From assembly GCF_018336975.1 (NCBI RefSeq), contig NZ_CP025572.1:1264560-1328559 (forward strand): a stretch of DNA of 64,000 nucleotides, given 5' to 3'. A program made the position numbers and the translations under genes. The notes under the pieces were generated by a model. It was not told where the DNA came from, did not search any database, and was given only the letters and a program-made list of their open reading frames with translations. Below are positions 17,667-26,803 of the stretch, piece after piece. Numbering within the stretch: position 1 is the stretch's first letter; each line of letters starts with the position of its first letter. The stretch is from Marinomonas sp. CT5 (GTDB lineage Bacteria > Pseudomonadota > Gammaproteobacteria > Pseudomonadales > Marinomonadaceae).

Positions 17667-18752
17667 ATGTCTAAGCAAAACAACGTGGCCACTTTATCAT
17701 CTCGTTTATTAGGTCAGCTTGCTTTATTGGCTCTAATGACTCTGCTTCTTAGCCGAGTCGGAGGTGCTCATGCTGCAGTAGCCGATGCGATTGAGCGGCC
17801 TGCTATTCAGTCTAATTTAGGTGCTCATTCTGTTTTGATGTCGGTGGCCTCGATAGAAGGTCATTTTATTGCTGTTGGAGAGCGTGGCTTAATTTTACGT
17901 TCAGATGATGATGGTAAAAATTGGAGTCAGCTACCTTCTCCAGTCAGTGTGACGTTAACAGGGGTTGCCTTTACTGATGCTAAAAACGGTTATGCGATTG
18001 GCCATGGTGGCATTGTATTGCGCACCACTGATGGAGGTCAGCAATGGAAGGTGCAGTTAGATGGTCGTACCTTAGCTGCCGATCTTTTACTTAAAGCGCA
18101 AGCATCCAATGATGAAGAGGCGATTCATCAAGCTAAGTTATTGGTGTCCGATGGTCCAGATAAACCTTTTTTAGATATGTTGTTACTGGGCCGTGATCAC
18201 TTAATTGTGGTGGGAGCCTATGGTCTTGTTTTGGAAACGAAAGATGGTGGTCTGACTTGGGACTCTTGGATGGACCGCATTGAAAACTATTTGGGATTGC
18301 ATTTATACAGTATTCGTAAGCAAGGTAATCGTATTCTTATTGCTGGAGAGCAAGGATTTGTCGCTCTTTCAGTCGATGATGGCCAGTCTTTTGAGACCCT
18401 TGAAACGCCATATGAGGGCAGCTTCTTTACCGCTCAATTAGCAGGGAACAGTGAGGTAGTGTTAGCTGGTTTGCGTGGCAATACTTTTGTGTCTTCAGAT
18501 AATGGCCAAGATTGGAAGAAAATCAAAAACCCAATCAGTGCCTCTATCATGTCATCCTTTATTAATAAGAGTGGTCAAATCATTTTCGCCAATCAAGCTG
18601 GTATTTTATTAGGTTTGACTGCCAATCGATTGGTTCCACTCACTCGTAAACGCCTTCCTCCACTTACCAACTTGATAGAAAAGTCTAATGGGAATGTACT
18701 TGCTTTAAGCATCCATGGACCAGTTTCCATTGATGTAGGAGATATGAAATGA
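17667..18752 (+). CDS. YCF48-like beta-propeller protein
   Basis: The 361-aa protein has a signal peptide (cleaved near AHA|A, residue 36) and repeated sorting-domain-like blades such as GLILRSDDDGKNW, GIVLRTTDGGQQW and GLVLETKDGGLTW. These mark a YCF48/BNR-type propeller, the fold of the photosystem II assembly factor. In heterotrophic bacteria such proteins often lie next to MMPL pumps with DUF1302 and DUF1329. It probably acts in the periplasm as a partner of the pump. Its stop overlaps the pump start by ATGA, suggesting equal synthesis. Confidence 0.8.
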   Translation: MSKQNNVATLSSRLLGQLALLALMTLLLSRVGGAHAAVADAIERPAIQSNLGAHSVLMSVASIEGHFIAVGERGLILRSDDDGKNWSQLPSPVSVTLTGVAFTDAKNGYAIGHGGIVLRTTDGGQQWKVQLDGRTLAADLLLKAQASNDEEAIHQAKLLVSDGPDKPFLDMLLLGRDHLIVVGAYGLVLETKDGGLTWDSWMDRIENYLGLHLYSIRKQGNRILIAGEQGFVALSVDDGQSFETLETPYEGSFFTAQLAGNSEVVLAGLRGNTFVSSDNGQDWKKIKNPISASIMSSFINKSGQIIFANQAGILLGLTANRLVPLTRKRLPPLTNLIEKSNGNVLALSIHGPVSIDVGDMK

Positions 18753-21142
18753 AACACCATTCGTCTACCTCTGCGTCTCCAAAAGACCAATTTGATCCAA
18801 ATACAGGGTCCATTGTTGAGCGAGTATTATTTAATAATCGTTTCATCGTTATTATCACTTGTTTTTTGTTGACCGCTATATTTGGCTGGCAAGCGACCAA
18901 GTTAACAATCAATGCCAGTTTCGAAAAAACTTTACCGACACATCAATCTTATATTGAAAACTATTTAACCTATGAAAAAGAGCTAACCGGGTTAGGTAAC
19001 GCATTACGAATTGCGGTCGTCAGCCCCAGCGGTACGATTTATGATCAAGACTATCTAGAGTTACTACGCCAATTAAGCGAAGAGGTATTTTTACTTCCAG
19101 GTGTCGATCGAGTTCAGATGAAATCTTTATGGACGCCTTCAACTCGATGGATTGGGGTTACCGCTGAAGGCTTGGATGGTGGTCCGGTCATTCCTGAAAA
19201 TTACGATGGTTCTCCAGCCAGTTTGCAAGAATTGAAAGCCAATGTTGCTCGTTCTGGGCAAGTGGGTCAATTGATTGCGGCAGATGAAGAATCCACCATT
19301 ATTTACATGCCATTGTTAAGTCAAGATGCAACAGGAGAAGCGCTAGATTACGCAAAGTATTCTGAGGCTCTTGAAAGGCTGCGTGCCAAGTATCAAGCAA
19401 AAGGGCTGGAAATTCATATCACCGGTTTTACCAAGGTAATGGGTGACTTGATTGAAGGGGTACAGGCGGTTTTATGGTTTTTCGCCTTAGCCGTTGTGAT
19501 CGCGACTATTATGGTGTTTTGGTATACCCGTTGTGTGCGTTCAACCTTTTTAGTTGTGTTCGCTTCTTTGTTGGCTGTGGTATGGCAGCTGGGGATTTTG
19601 CCAACTCTCGGCTATGTCTTGGATCCATATTCAATTTTGGTGCCTTTTCTAGTATTTGCCATAGGTATGAGCCATGGCGCACAGAAAATGAATGGCATTA
19701 TGCAAGATGTTGGTCGTGGCTTTGACAAACTTGTTGCAGCACGTTTTACCTTTAGAAGGTTGTTTCTTGCTGGGCTTACTGCTTTGTTAGCCGATGCCGT
19801 AGGGTTTGCCGTCTTGTTGGTGATTGATATTAAAGTGATTCAAGAGTTAGCTATTGCCGCCTCTATTGGGGTTGCTGTTTTGATTTTCACTAACCTCATT
19901 CTTCTACCTATTATGCTGTCTTATGTGGGCGTTGGTGAAGAAGCAGCGCAGCGCAGTGTCGTCAATGATATTGATCCGACTAATGTAAAAAAGATACCTG
20001 CCTTATGGGTATTCTTAGATAAGTTCACTCAGCGTAAATGGGCAACGGGGGCTTTAGTTGCCGGAACTTTGCTTGCTGTTGGGTCATTCTCGTTAAGTAC
20101 TCAGTTAAAAATAGGTGACCTTGATCAAGGCGCTCCTGAGTTACGTCAAGACAGTCGTTATAACCAAGACATTGCTTTTATGAACCAGCATTACGGCGCG
20201 TCTAGTGATGTTATGGCAATCATGGTTAAGACCCCTGATGGTGCATGCTCTCAGTACGATACGTTGAAAAAAATTGATGTTCTTGAGTGGCAATTACGAC
20301 AGCTCCCTAGTGTGGAATCGACTAACTCTTTGGCTTTACTTTCTCGTCGTGTGCTGTCTGGTTTAAATGAAGGGAACCCCAAATGGTACGAGTTTTTACC
20401 AAATCAAAGTATGTTGAATTACATCACAGCAGGTGCGCCACGGGGGTTGTACAACAGCAGTTGTAATCTGTTGACACTTTATGTCTATTTGCAAGATCAC
20501 AAAGCAGACACTTTAAGCAACATTGTTAATCATGTAGAAGCTTTTGCTAAAGATAATAATACCGATGATGTGCAGTTTTTATTGGCGGCGGGCAGCGCCG
20601 GTATTCAAGCGGCGACAAATATTTCCGTAAAAGCGGCTTGGTATCAAATGCTGTTCCTTGTCTATGGCGCTGTTGCTTTGCTTTCCCTAATTACTTTTCG
20701 GTCATTGAAGGCCGTTGTTGTCGCGTTACTTCCCTTGATGCTGACCTCCATTATGGTGGAGGCCTTGATGGTGCAATTGGGTATGGGGGTGAAAGTCGCC
20801 ACCTTGCCTGTTATTGCTTTAGGGGTCGGTATTGGCATCGATTACGCTTTATACATTTTGTCCATTACTTTGGTCGGATTGCGCCAAGGTACTAGCCTGT
20901 CCCAGTCTTATCTAAGAGCACTCAATTTCACCGGTAAAGTCGTTATGTTAACCGGTGTCACCTTGTCTGTGGGAGTCATTACTTGGGTTGCCAGTCCGAT
21001 TAAATTTCAGGCAGATATGGGTCTGTTACTAGCCTTTATGTTCATTTGGAACATGCTCGGAGCGTTGATTCTGTTGCCTGCTCTGGCGCATTTTTTACTC
21101 AAGCCAAAATTCGCGAACAGCAATGACTTCAACGAGGAGTGA
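18749..21142 (+). CDS. MMPL/RND-superfamily transporter
   Basis: A 797-aa inner-membrane protein with the RND layout: one N-terminal helix, a large periplasmic loop (about residues 55-230), a block of helices including the sterol-sensing-like segment, a second periplasmic loop, and a second helix block. It belongs to the MMPL/HpnN-like branch that moves lipids and other hydrophobic molecules. VFAIGMSHGAQKMNG and GVGIGIDYALYILS are the characteristic TM4 and TM10 regions, the latter with a membrane Asp likely used for proton coupling. With DUF1302, DUF1329 and YCF48 it forms a probable trans-envelope route. Confidence 0.87.
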   Translation: MKHHSSTSASPKDQFDPNTGSIVERVLFNNRFIVIITCFLLTAIFGWQATKLTINASFEKTLPTHQSYIENYLTYEKELTGLGNALRIAVVSPSGTIYDQDYLELLRQLSEEVFLLPGVDRVQMKSLWTPSTRWIGVTAEGLDGGPVIPENYDGSPASLQELKANVARSGQVGQLIAADEESTIIYMPLLSQDATGEALDYAKYSEALERLRAKYQAKGLEIHITGFTKVMGDLIEGVQAVLWFFALAVVIATIMVFWYTRCVRSTFLVVFASLLAVVWQLGILPTLGYVLDPYSILVPFLVFAIGMSHGAQKMNGIMQDVGRGFDKLVAARFTFRRLFLAGLTALLADAVGFAVLLVIDIKVIQELAIAASIGVAVLIFTNLILLPIMLSYVGVGEEAAQRSVVNDIDPTNVKKIPALWVFLDKFTQRKWATGALVAGTLLAVGSFSLSTQLKIGDLDQGAPELRQDSRYNQDIAFMNQHYGASSDVMAIMVKTPDGACSQYDTLKKIDVLEWQLRQLPSVESTNSLALLSRRVLSGLNEGNPKWYEFLPNQSMLNYITAGAPRGLYNSSCNLLTLYVYLQDHKADTLSNIVNHVEAFAKDNNTDDVQFLLAAGSAGIQAATNISVKAAWYQMLFLVYGAVALLSLITFRSLKAVVVALLPLMLTSIMVEALMVQLGMGVKVATLPVIALGVGIGIDYALYILSITLVGLRQGTSLSQSYLRALNFTGKVVMLTGVTLSVGVITWVASPIKFQADMGLLLAFMFIWNMLGALILLPALAHFLLKPKFANSNDFNEE

Positions 21143-21147
21143 GGAGG

Positions 21148-21510
21148 ATGACGTTGACCGAGAACATGATTGCGCTTTGTCATATTGATGATCTTAAAGA
21201 AAGCGAAACAAAAGGCTTTTTAGAAAATGAGGCCGGGCAGGACTTGTTGTTCGTCGTGAAATTTAAAGGGGCATTTTATGGGTGGCGAAATGCGTGTCCT
21301 CATGTAAATGGTGCACCAATGGCGTGGCGCAAAGACGCTTATATGGATGCTAAAAAGCAACACATTGCTTGCCATGCACATGGTGCTTTGTTTGAAGCAG
21401 ACACTGGCTTGTGTATTCAAGGGCCGTGCCTCGGTAAGGCATTAAATAAAATCCCTATCTATGTAGACCCGAATGGCATGATTTCCGTTTTACTAAAAGA
21501 CATTAACTAA
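21148..21510 (+). CDS. Rieske [2Fe-2S] protein (ferredoxin type)
   Basis: The 120-aa protein consists of one Rieske domain. The cluster ligands are C50-P-H52 and C75-H-A-H78, with a longer than usual insert (AWRKDAYMDAKKQHIA) between them. It would carry electrons in the cytoplasm, but no dedicated reductase is encoded in the window and its partner oxygenase is not obvious. The start is uncertain: ATG 21148 uses the GAGGAG eight bases upstream; GTG 21139, overlapping the pump stop, is the alternative. Confidence 0.82.
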   Translation: MTLTENMIALCHIDDLKESETKGFLENEAGQDLLFVVKFKGAFYGWRNACPHVNGAPMAWRKDAYMDAKKQHIACHAHGALFEADTGLCIQGPCLGKALNKIPIYVDPNGMISVLLKDIN

Positions 21511-21542
21511 TCGTACATATAACAAAAATAAGGAGTAATTAA

Positions 21543-22673
21543 ATGGCTGCTGTAAATAAAGTATTGGTCATTGGTGGTGGTTTTTCTGGTATGGCTGCCG
21601 CCATAAAAATGCGTAGTCATGGCATTCAGGTTGATCTTGTTGAGATAGATCCAGAATGGTGTGAATTGGGAGCCGGTATCAGTATTAATGGCGCATCTAT
21701 GCGTGCATTAGAAGATCTTGGTTTGTATGAACAAGTTGTTGAGCAAGGTTGTGTGACGGATGGTGTGTCCATTCACTTAGCTCATGGGCCTTTGGTTATG
21801 GAGCTACCAACACCGAGTCCTGTTGGTTCATCGGTGGGAGGCAGTGGCGGTATTTTTCGCCCAACTCTTGCGCGAATTATGTCTAATGCGACTGTTGAAT
21901 CTGGTGTTGATGTTCGTTTGGGCTGCACCTACACCAATATGCAGCAGACAGACTCTACTATCACGGTAAGCTTCACGGATGGAAGTACCCGTGACTATGA
22001 TCTTGTTGTCGGGGCGGATGGGGTTCATTCTAAAATTCGCAAAGAATTTTTCCCAGAAATTGCGGATCCTGAATACATAGGTCAAGGCGTGTGGCGTGCC
22101 ATTATGCCGCGTCCAAAAGAAATTAACCGTGTCACTATGTGGATGTCAGACCATCTTAAATTGGGAGTGAATCCAGTGTCAGATACTCATATGTATATGT
22201 TCATTACGGAAGATCGTCCGACAAAAGAGCATATTGATAAAGCCACGTGGCCGAGTGTTTTTGCAGGTTTGATGGAGCATTTTCCTAATCCAATTATAGA
22301 AGCATTGATCCCATGTGCATTTAAAGAGGAAGCGAATATTGACTACCGCCCGTTGGCGAACTTGTTAGTTAAGACTCCTTGGAACAAGGGTCGCTTAGTG
22401 ATGATTGGGGACACGATTGCCGCGACGACTCCCCACCTTGCTTCTGGCGCTGGAATCGGTATCGAAAGTGGCATTGTATTAGCGGATGAGTTGGCTGCTA
22501 ACAATGATATCCAAGTAGCGCTTGATAAGTTTCATGAACGTCGTTGGGAGCGTTGCCGCATGGTGGTCGAAAATTCGGCTCGTTTATGTCATATCGAAAT
22601 AAATGGTGGTGATAAAGCCGAACATTCAAAAATCATGGGGCAGTCATTAATGGCGTTAGCTGAGCCAATTTAA
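21543..22673 (+). CDS. FAD-dependent aromatic monooxygenase
   Basis: A 376-aa class A flavoprotein hydroxylase. The dinucleotide fold GGGFSG is at 11-16, the DG motif at 159-160 (GADGVHSKIRK) and the GD motif at 289-290 (LVMIGDTIAATTPH). These three motifs define the salicylate or p-hydroxybenzoate hydroxylase family, which uses NAD(P)H and oxygen to hydroxylate phenolic rings. It would supply the diol for the extradiol dioxygenase of the same operon. The start has AAGGAG upstream. A strong terminator follows, so this is the last gene of the main transcript. Confidence 0.85.
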   Translation: MAAVNKVLVIGGGFSGMAAAIKMRSHGIQVDLVEIDPEWCELGAGISINGASMRALEDLGLYEQVVEQGCVTDGVSIHLAHGPLVMELPTPSPVGSSVGGSGGIFRPTLARIMSNATVESGVDVRLGCTYTNMQQTDSTITVSFTDGSTRDYDLVVGADGVHSKIRKEFFPEIADPEYIGQGVWRAIMPRPKEINRVTMWMSDHLKLGVNPVSDTHMYMFITEDRPTKEHIDKATWPSVFAGLMEHFPNPIIEALIPCAFKEEANIDYRPLANLLVKTPWNKGRLVMIGDTIAATTPHLASGAGIGIESGIVLADELAANNDIQVALDKFHERRWERCRMVVENSARLCHIEINGGDKAEHSKIMGQSLMALAEPI

Positions 22674-22683
22674 CGCTTTGGTG

Positions 22684-22716
22684 GGCAGTGTGAAGCTTAT
22701 GATCACTGCCTTTTTT
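22684..22716 (+). terminator. Intrinsic terminator after the monooxygenase gene
   Basis: GGCAGTG (22684-22690) pairs with CACTGCC (22704-22710), followed immediately by TTTTTT. It separates the dioxygenase-monooxygenase operon from the cupin and SDR genes. Confidence 0.85.
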
Positions 22717-22750
22717 AAAAGGTTTGTTTGTCCTCTTAGAGAGAGGTTTT

Positions 22751-23329
22751 ATGAGTTTTCCTGATATTTACCGTGTAGTAACTGGTCATGATGAACAGGG
22801 CAATGCCATTATTTTAGAAAATGGCCCACTCAATACAGTGATGGATTTAGAGGCTGTTCCAGGTACTAGGTTTCATGAAGTTTGGAATACGAGCGAAACG
22901 CCCGCCCATATTACTTATACACAAGAAGATCCAACTCTCGGGCCAGTTGTATTACCACCAATGCAGTCTGGGACTAGAATTCGATTTGTCGATGTTCCAC
23001 CTGATACTGAGGAATTTTTGACTCAGGGAAAAGACAAAATGAAAGCGATGTTTTCGACCGTTGGTGATGAAGGCGCTTCGACGGTAAAAGAAGATTCTCC
23101 TCATCCTCTGATGCATCGTACTGAGTCAGTGGACTACGGTATTGTGATTGAAGGTGAACTGACTTTGATTGTTGACAAAGATGAAGCCATTTTAAAACCA
23201 GGTAGTGTGGTTGTGCAGCGTGGTACGAATCATGCCTGGGCGAATCGGTCAGGAAAAATGTGTCGTGTGCTATTCATTTTAGTGGGTGGGCAGTATGACG
23301 AATGCTTGGCAGAGAGCTTATCTCAGTAA
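22751..23329 (+). CDS. Cupin-domain protein
   Basis: The 192-aa protein ends in a cupin_2 barrel (about residues 110-180; SVDYGIVIEGELTLIVDKDE, then KPGSVVVQRGTNHAW). The first motif lacks the usual His pair of metal cupins, so it may bind a ligand rather than catalyse oxidation. Proteins of this type commonly stand beside short-chain dehydrogenases in aromatic and ether degradation clusters, as here with the SDR 90 bases downstream. ATG 22751 is preferred over an upstream in-frame start at 22724 because GAGAGG lies at the right distance. Confidence 0.75.
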   Translation: MSFPDIYRVVTGHDEQGNAIILENGPLNTVMDLEAVPGTRFHEVWNTSETPAHITYTQEDPTLGPVVLPPMQSGTRIRFVDVPPDTEEFLTQGKDKMKAMFSTVGDEGASTVKEDSPHPLMHRTESVDYGIVIEGELTLIVDKDEAILKPGSVVVQRGTNHAWANRSGKMCRVLFILVGGQYDECLAESLSQ

Positions 23330-23419
23330 AGTATCATGCGATGAAACTCCTCACCTTCCCAAATAACATTTTGGTTTGTTTTTTGGCCCTTCTGCGAACT
23401 CATTATTAAGGACTGTCTA

Positions 23420-24388
23420 ATGCATGTGTTAATCACGGGAGCAAACGGTTTTGTTGGTAAAGCACTAGCACATCATATTCTTTCTCAAGGGGGGATTGGA
23501 GAAAGTGAGGTTTCGCGTTTGACCTTGTTGGATCGTCAGTTTAATTGGGAACTCACGGAGAATTCATCGAATATATTGGTGGAGCAACATAGTGGTGATC
23601 TGGTAGATAAGCAATGGTTTAAAGATAAACTGGAGCGCTTCTCTCTCGATGTTATTTTTCATCTGGCCAGTATTCCCGGAGGTTTGGCGGAAAAAAATGA
23701 TGAACTTGGCCGTCAAGTAAATATTGACGTGACGATGAGCTTACTTGAGATCTGTAAAGCACAAACAGAATCGCTAGGACTTAAACCGACATTGGTTTTT
23801 GCGAGTAGTATTGCGGTATTTGGCTCCATGCCAGAGTTGGTCACCGACGATACAGCATTGAAACCTCAAATGAGTTATGGTGCTCATAAAATTGTTGGAG
23901 AGGTAATGATTGATGACTTTAGTCGTCGTGGTTGGATTGATGGTCGATCTTTACGCTTACCTGGGGTCTTAGCTCGCCCTTCAGCAGAAACCGGACAAAT
24001 GTCGGCTTTTCTAAGTGATATTATTCGCGAAGTGTCTCAAGGGCATGCTTTTGTTTGTCCAATGTCGGCTCAAGCAAAAACATGGTCATCATCCTTACCA
24101 AATATTGTTGAAAACCTTATTCACTGTGCTGTCGTTGAGGACACTCAATTAAACAAAGGGCGAACTTTTACCTTGCCAACGCTGTGTTTCAGTATGGAAG
24201 AAATGGTCGATGCTATTGGTTTGGTTTATAAGCAAAACGCGCGTGAGTTGGTTCGCTACGAGCCAAATTCAATAATAGAAAACTTGTTCGGACGTTTTCC
24301 ACCACTGGAAACACCCTATGCGGATGAGTTGGGATTCAAACATGATGGGGATTTGAATAAGCTAGTAAAGCGAGCGTTATTAACATGA
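23420..24388 (+). CDS. NAD-dependent epimerase/dehydrogenase (DenD-like extended SDR)
   Basis: This 322-aa extended SDR has the NAD motif TGANGFVGKAL at 7-17 and the catalytic SYGAHK (Tyr-x3-Lys), with ASSIAVFG providing the Ser. Overall it resembles D-erythronate dehydrogenase (DenD) and related sugar-acid dehydrogenases. In this island it may oxidise a hydroxy intermediate rather than a sugar acid; I leave the substrate open. It is the last plus-strand gene of the island and converges on the unknown membrane protein gene. Confidence 0.78.
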   Translation: MHVLITGANGFVGKALAHHILSQGGIGESEVSRLTLLDRQFNWELTENSSNILVEQHSGDLVDKQWFKDKLERFSLDVIFHLASIPGGLAEKNDELGRQVNIDVTMSLLEICKAQTESLGLKPTLVFASSIAVFGSMPELVTDDTALKPQMSYGAHKIVGEVMIDDFSRRGWIDGRSLRLPGVLARPSAETGQMSAFLSDIIREVSQGHAFVCPMSAQAKTWSSSLPNIVENLIHCAVVEDTQLNKGRTFTLPTLCFSMEEMVDAIGLVYKQNARELVRYEPNSIIENLFGRFPPLETPYADELGFKHDGDLNKLVKRALLT

Positions 24389-24420
24389 ATGGGCTATATC
24401 AAGCATTTGATCACATTACT

Positions 24421-24933
24421 TTAACCAGAACACACAGCTTTTAGTAATGGGTCATCATCTTTAAGTGGATACCATGATGAGGCCGATGACTTTTTAGACG
24501 CTGTAAAGGATTGAGTAAAATCCGTTCTTGCTTCTTGAACACAATCGACAATCTGCGGAACACGCTTTGCCATGTGACGACGCTCAAAGAAATAGAGGTC
24601 CACTAGTACAAGATTTGGGTCTATCTTATTTGTTGCTGCGTTTGCTACATCGGCCGCAATAAAACGCATAGTTTGAGGAAAAACGTAGCTCCAAGGACGC
24701 CATGGGGCTTCTTCTTGAACGGTTTTTACCACCACCACGCCTTCTGGCAATAAACTGGCCTGATGGTCATACCAGTCATATTCGCCTTGGATTTGGAAAC
24801 CGAGCATAGCACCGCCAGCAAACACAGGAACCAGCCATTTAGGTGCCGTTTGCTTGGTTATCTTTCTTAATAAGAGTGCAATACCCGCGCCGCCAAGGCC
24901 GGCAAAAACGGTAGCAATAAGTTCCCAAAACAT
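24421..24933 (-). CDS. Membrane-anchored protein of unknown function
   Basis: I do not recognise the family. The 170-aa protein has two N-terminal hydrophobic segments (residues 3-22 and about 31-47), then a soluble part with EYDWYDHQASLLPEGV and APWRPWSYVFPQ, and a low-complexity Ser/Lys stretch before the end. It follows the symporter gene on the same strand after 98 bases, with a hairpin in between, so it may share or follow that transcript. The start has AGAGAG at a fitting distance. Confidence 0.7.
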   Translation of the reverse strand: MFWELIATVFAGLGGAGIALLLRKITKQTAPKWLVPVFAGGAMLGFQIQGEYDWYDHQASLLPEGVVVVKTVQEEAPWRPWSYVFPQTMRFIAADVANAATNKIDPNLVLVDLYFFERRHMAKRVPQIVDCVQEARTDFTQSFTASKKSSASSWYPLKDDDPLLKAVCSG

Positions 24934-24976
24934 AAACGCTCTCTTGTCAGATGTTGTGTGTTTTTATTATAGAGAA

Positions 24977-25006
24977 GTTGGGCCCTACAAAGAAGTAAGG
25001 CCCAAC
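24977..25006 (-). other. Hairpin between symporter gene and unknown gene
   Basis: GTTGGGCC (24977-24984) and GGCCCAAC (24999-25006) form a perfect 8-bp stem. No clear T-run follows on the minus strand, so it is a weak terminator or a processing site. Confidence 0.45.
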
Positions 25007-25031
25007 AGATAGAGGACGATTGCCTTAAACC

Positions 25032-26798
25032 TTAGTGGTCAACAGCGCCGCCTGCTCCTTGTGGGTAGCGAACGCTTTCAACAAGGTCTTGGATTTCTTT
25101 TGGTGGTGGCGTTGTCATAGAAGAAACAACAAATGCAACCACAAAGTTAATCACGGCACCAATGGCACCGAACGATAATGGTGAAATTCCGAATAACCAA
25201 TTATCAGGGGTATTTGCCAAAGACGCTGTACCTGGGATAAAGAACCAGCCAAGGAAGAGGAAGATATAAACCAAGGTGGAAATTAATCCAGCTAACATAC
25301 CAGCAACGGCTCCTGTGCTGTTTACGCGTTTCGAGAAAATACCCATCATCAGCGCGGGGAAGATAGACGCAGCGGCGATACCAAAGGCCAAGGCAACCAC
25401 TTGAGCGGCGAATCCTGGTGGATTCATACCAAGGTAAGTGGCTACAGCAATGGCAACGAACATGGATACCCGAGCGACCTTCAATTCCCCTTTATCGCTG
25501 ATATTGGGGTTGATCGATCCTTTGATTAAGTCATGGCTGATGGCTGAAGAAATGGCCAAGAGCAAACCCGCCGCCGTGGAAAGTGCAGCAGCAAGACCAC
25601 CGGCCGCGATGAGTCCGATAACCCAACTTGGTAGGTTGGCAATTTCTGGGTTGGCTAACACCAGAATGTCGCGATTCACTACCAGTTCATTACCTTCCCA
25701 GCCACGCGCGGTTGCTTCGTCCTTAAAGGCGGGAACATCATTATAGAACTGCACGCGACCGTCACCGTTTTTGTCTTCAAACTTGATTAATCCAGTGGTT
25801 TCCCAAGTTTGAATCCAATCAGGACGTTCAGCATATTCAATAGGCTGTTCCGTAGGTCCAGAAGGATAGATAGTGGTCAATAGATTCAAGCGAGCCATAG
25901 AAGCAACCGCTGGTGCTGTTAGATAAAGCATTGCGATGAAAACAAGTGCCCAGCCAGCAGACCAACGTGCATCGGCTACTTTTGGTACAGTAAAGAAGCG
26001 AATAATAACGTGTGGTAACCCCGCTGTACCTATCATCAGAGACAGAGTAAACAGCACCATATTAAGTTTGTTTTCCACGTCGGCGGTATAATCTCTAAAG
26101 CCGAGTTCACGAACCACTTCATCGAGTTTTTGCAGTAATGGCATACCTGATTCAGTGTGTGTTGAGAACAGACCAATCGCAGGAATGAAAGTATCGGTCA
26201 GTTGTAGTGAGATAAACACCGCTGGGATGGTATAGGCAATGATTAACACAATGTATTGTGCCACCTGGGTATAAGTGATGCCTTTCATACCGCCCAATAC
26301 AGCGTAAAAGAAAACCACTACGGCAGCGATCAGAAGTCCTGTGTTGTTATCGACTTCTAAGAAGCGAGAAAAGGCAACGCCCGCCCCCGTCATTTGTCCG
26401 ATAACATAGGTCACCGAGGCAATGATCAAGCAGGCAACCGCCACAAGACGAGCTGTTTTACTGTAAAAGCGATCGCCAATAAAATCAGGCACAGTGAACT
26501 TACCAAATTTACGCAGGTAAGGAGCGAGTAGCATAGCCAGAAGCACATAGCCGCCAGTCCAGCCCATTAAGAAGGTGGAGTTAGCGTAGCCGCCAGCGGC
26601 GATCAAACCCGCCATTGAAATAAACGAGGCCGCAGACATCCAGTCTGCGGCGGTTGCCATACCATTGAGTACCGGATGAACGCCGCCACCGGCGACATAG
26701 AATTCTTTTGTTGAACCAGCGCGGGCCCAAAACGCAATACCGAAGTAAAGAGCAAAGGAACCGCCGACGAAAAGTAGGTTAACAGTAAACTGATCCAT
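25032..26798 (-). CDS. Sodium:solute symporter (VC_2705/ActP-like)
   Basis: A 588-aa SSS-family transporter. The opening AFWARAGSTKEFYVAGGGV, the TM-rich GMATAADWMSAASFISMAG and the core YAVLGGMKGITYTQVAQY are those of the acetate-permease-like group known as VC_2705 type, which always pairs with a DUF4212 small subunit. A hydrophilic insert (about residues 305-380, including EDKNGDGRVQFYNDV) contains a DxNxDG calcium-loop-like motif. It likely imports a monocarboxylate with Na+. The DUF4212 gene ends five bases upstream. Confidence 0.87.
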   Translation of the reverse strand: MDQFTVNLLFVGGSFALYFGIAFWARAGSTKEFYVAGGGVHPVLNGMATAADWMSAASFISMAGLIAAGGYANSTFLMGWTGGYVLLAMLLAPYLRKFGKFTVPDFIGDRFYSKTARLVAVACLIIASVTYVIGQMTGAGVAFSRFLEVDNNTGLLIAAVVVFFYAVLGGMKGITYTQVAQYIVLIIAYTIPAVFISLQLTDTFIPAIGLFSTHTESGMPLLQKLDEVVRELGFRDYTADVENKLNMVLFTLSLMIGTAGLPHVIIRFFTVPKVADARWSAGWALVFIAMLYLTAPAVASMARLNLLTTIYPSGPTEQPIEYAERPDWIQTWETTGLIKFEDKNGDGRVQFYNDVPAFKDEATARGWEGNELVVNRDILVLANPEIANLPSWVIGLIAAGGLAAALSTAAGLLLAISSAISHDLIKGSINPNISDKGELKVARVSMFVAIAVATYLGMNPPGFAAQVVALAFGIAAASIFPALMMGIFSKRVNSTGAVAGMLAGLISTLVYIFLFLGWFFIPGTASLANTPDNWLFGISPLSFGAIGAVINFVVAFVVSSMTTPPPKEIQDLVESVRYPQGAGGAVDH

Positions 26799-26803
26799 GC
26801 GAC

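Noticed and set aside
4239..24388. Recent mobile element carrying the catabolic island
   Set aside because: I found no integrase, transposase, tRNA boundary or flanking repeats, so transfer is possible but not supported by the sequence.
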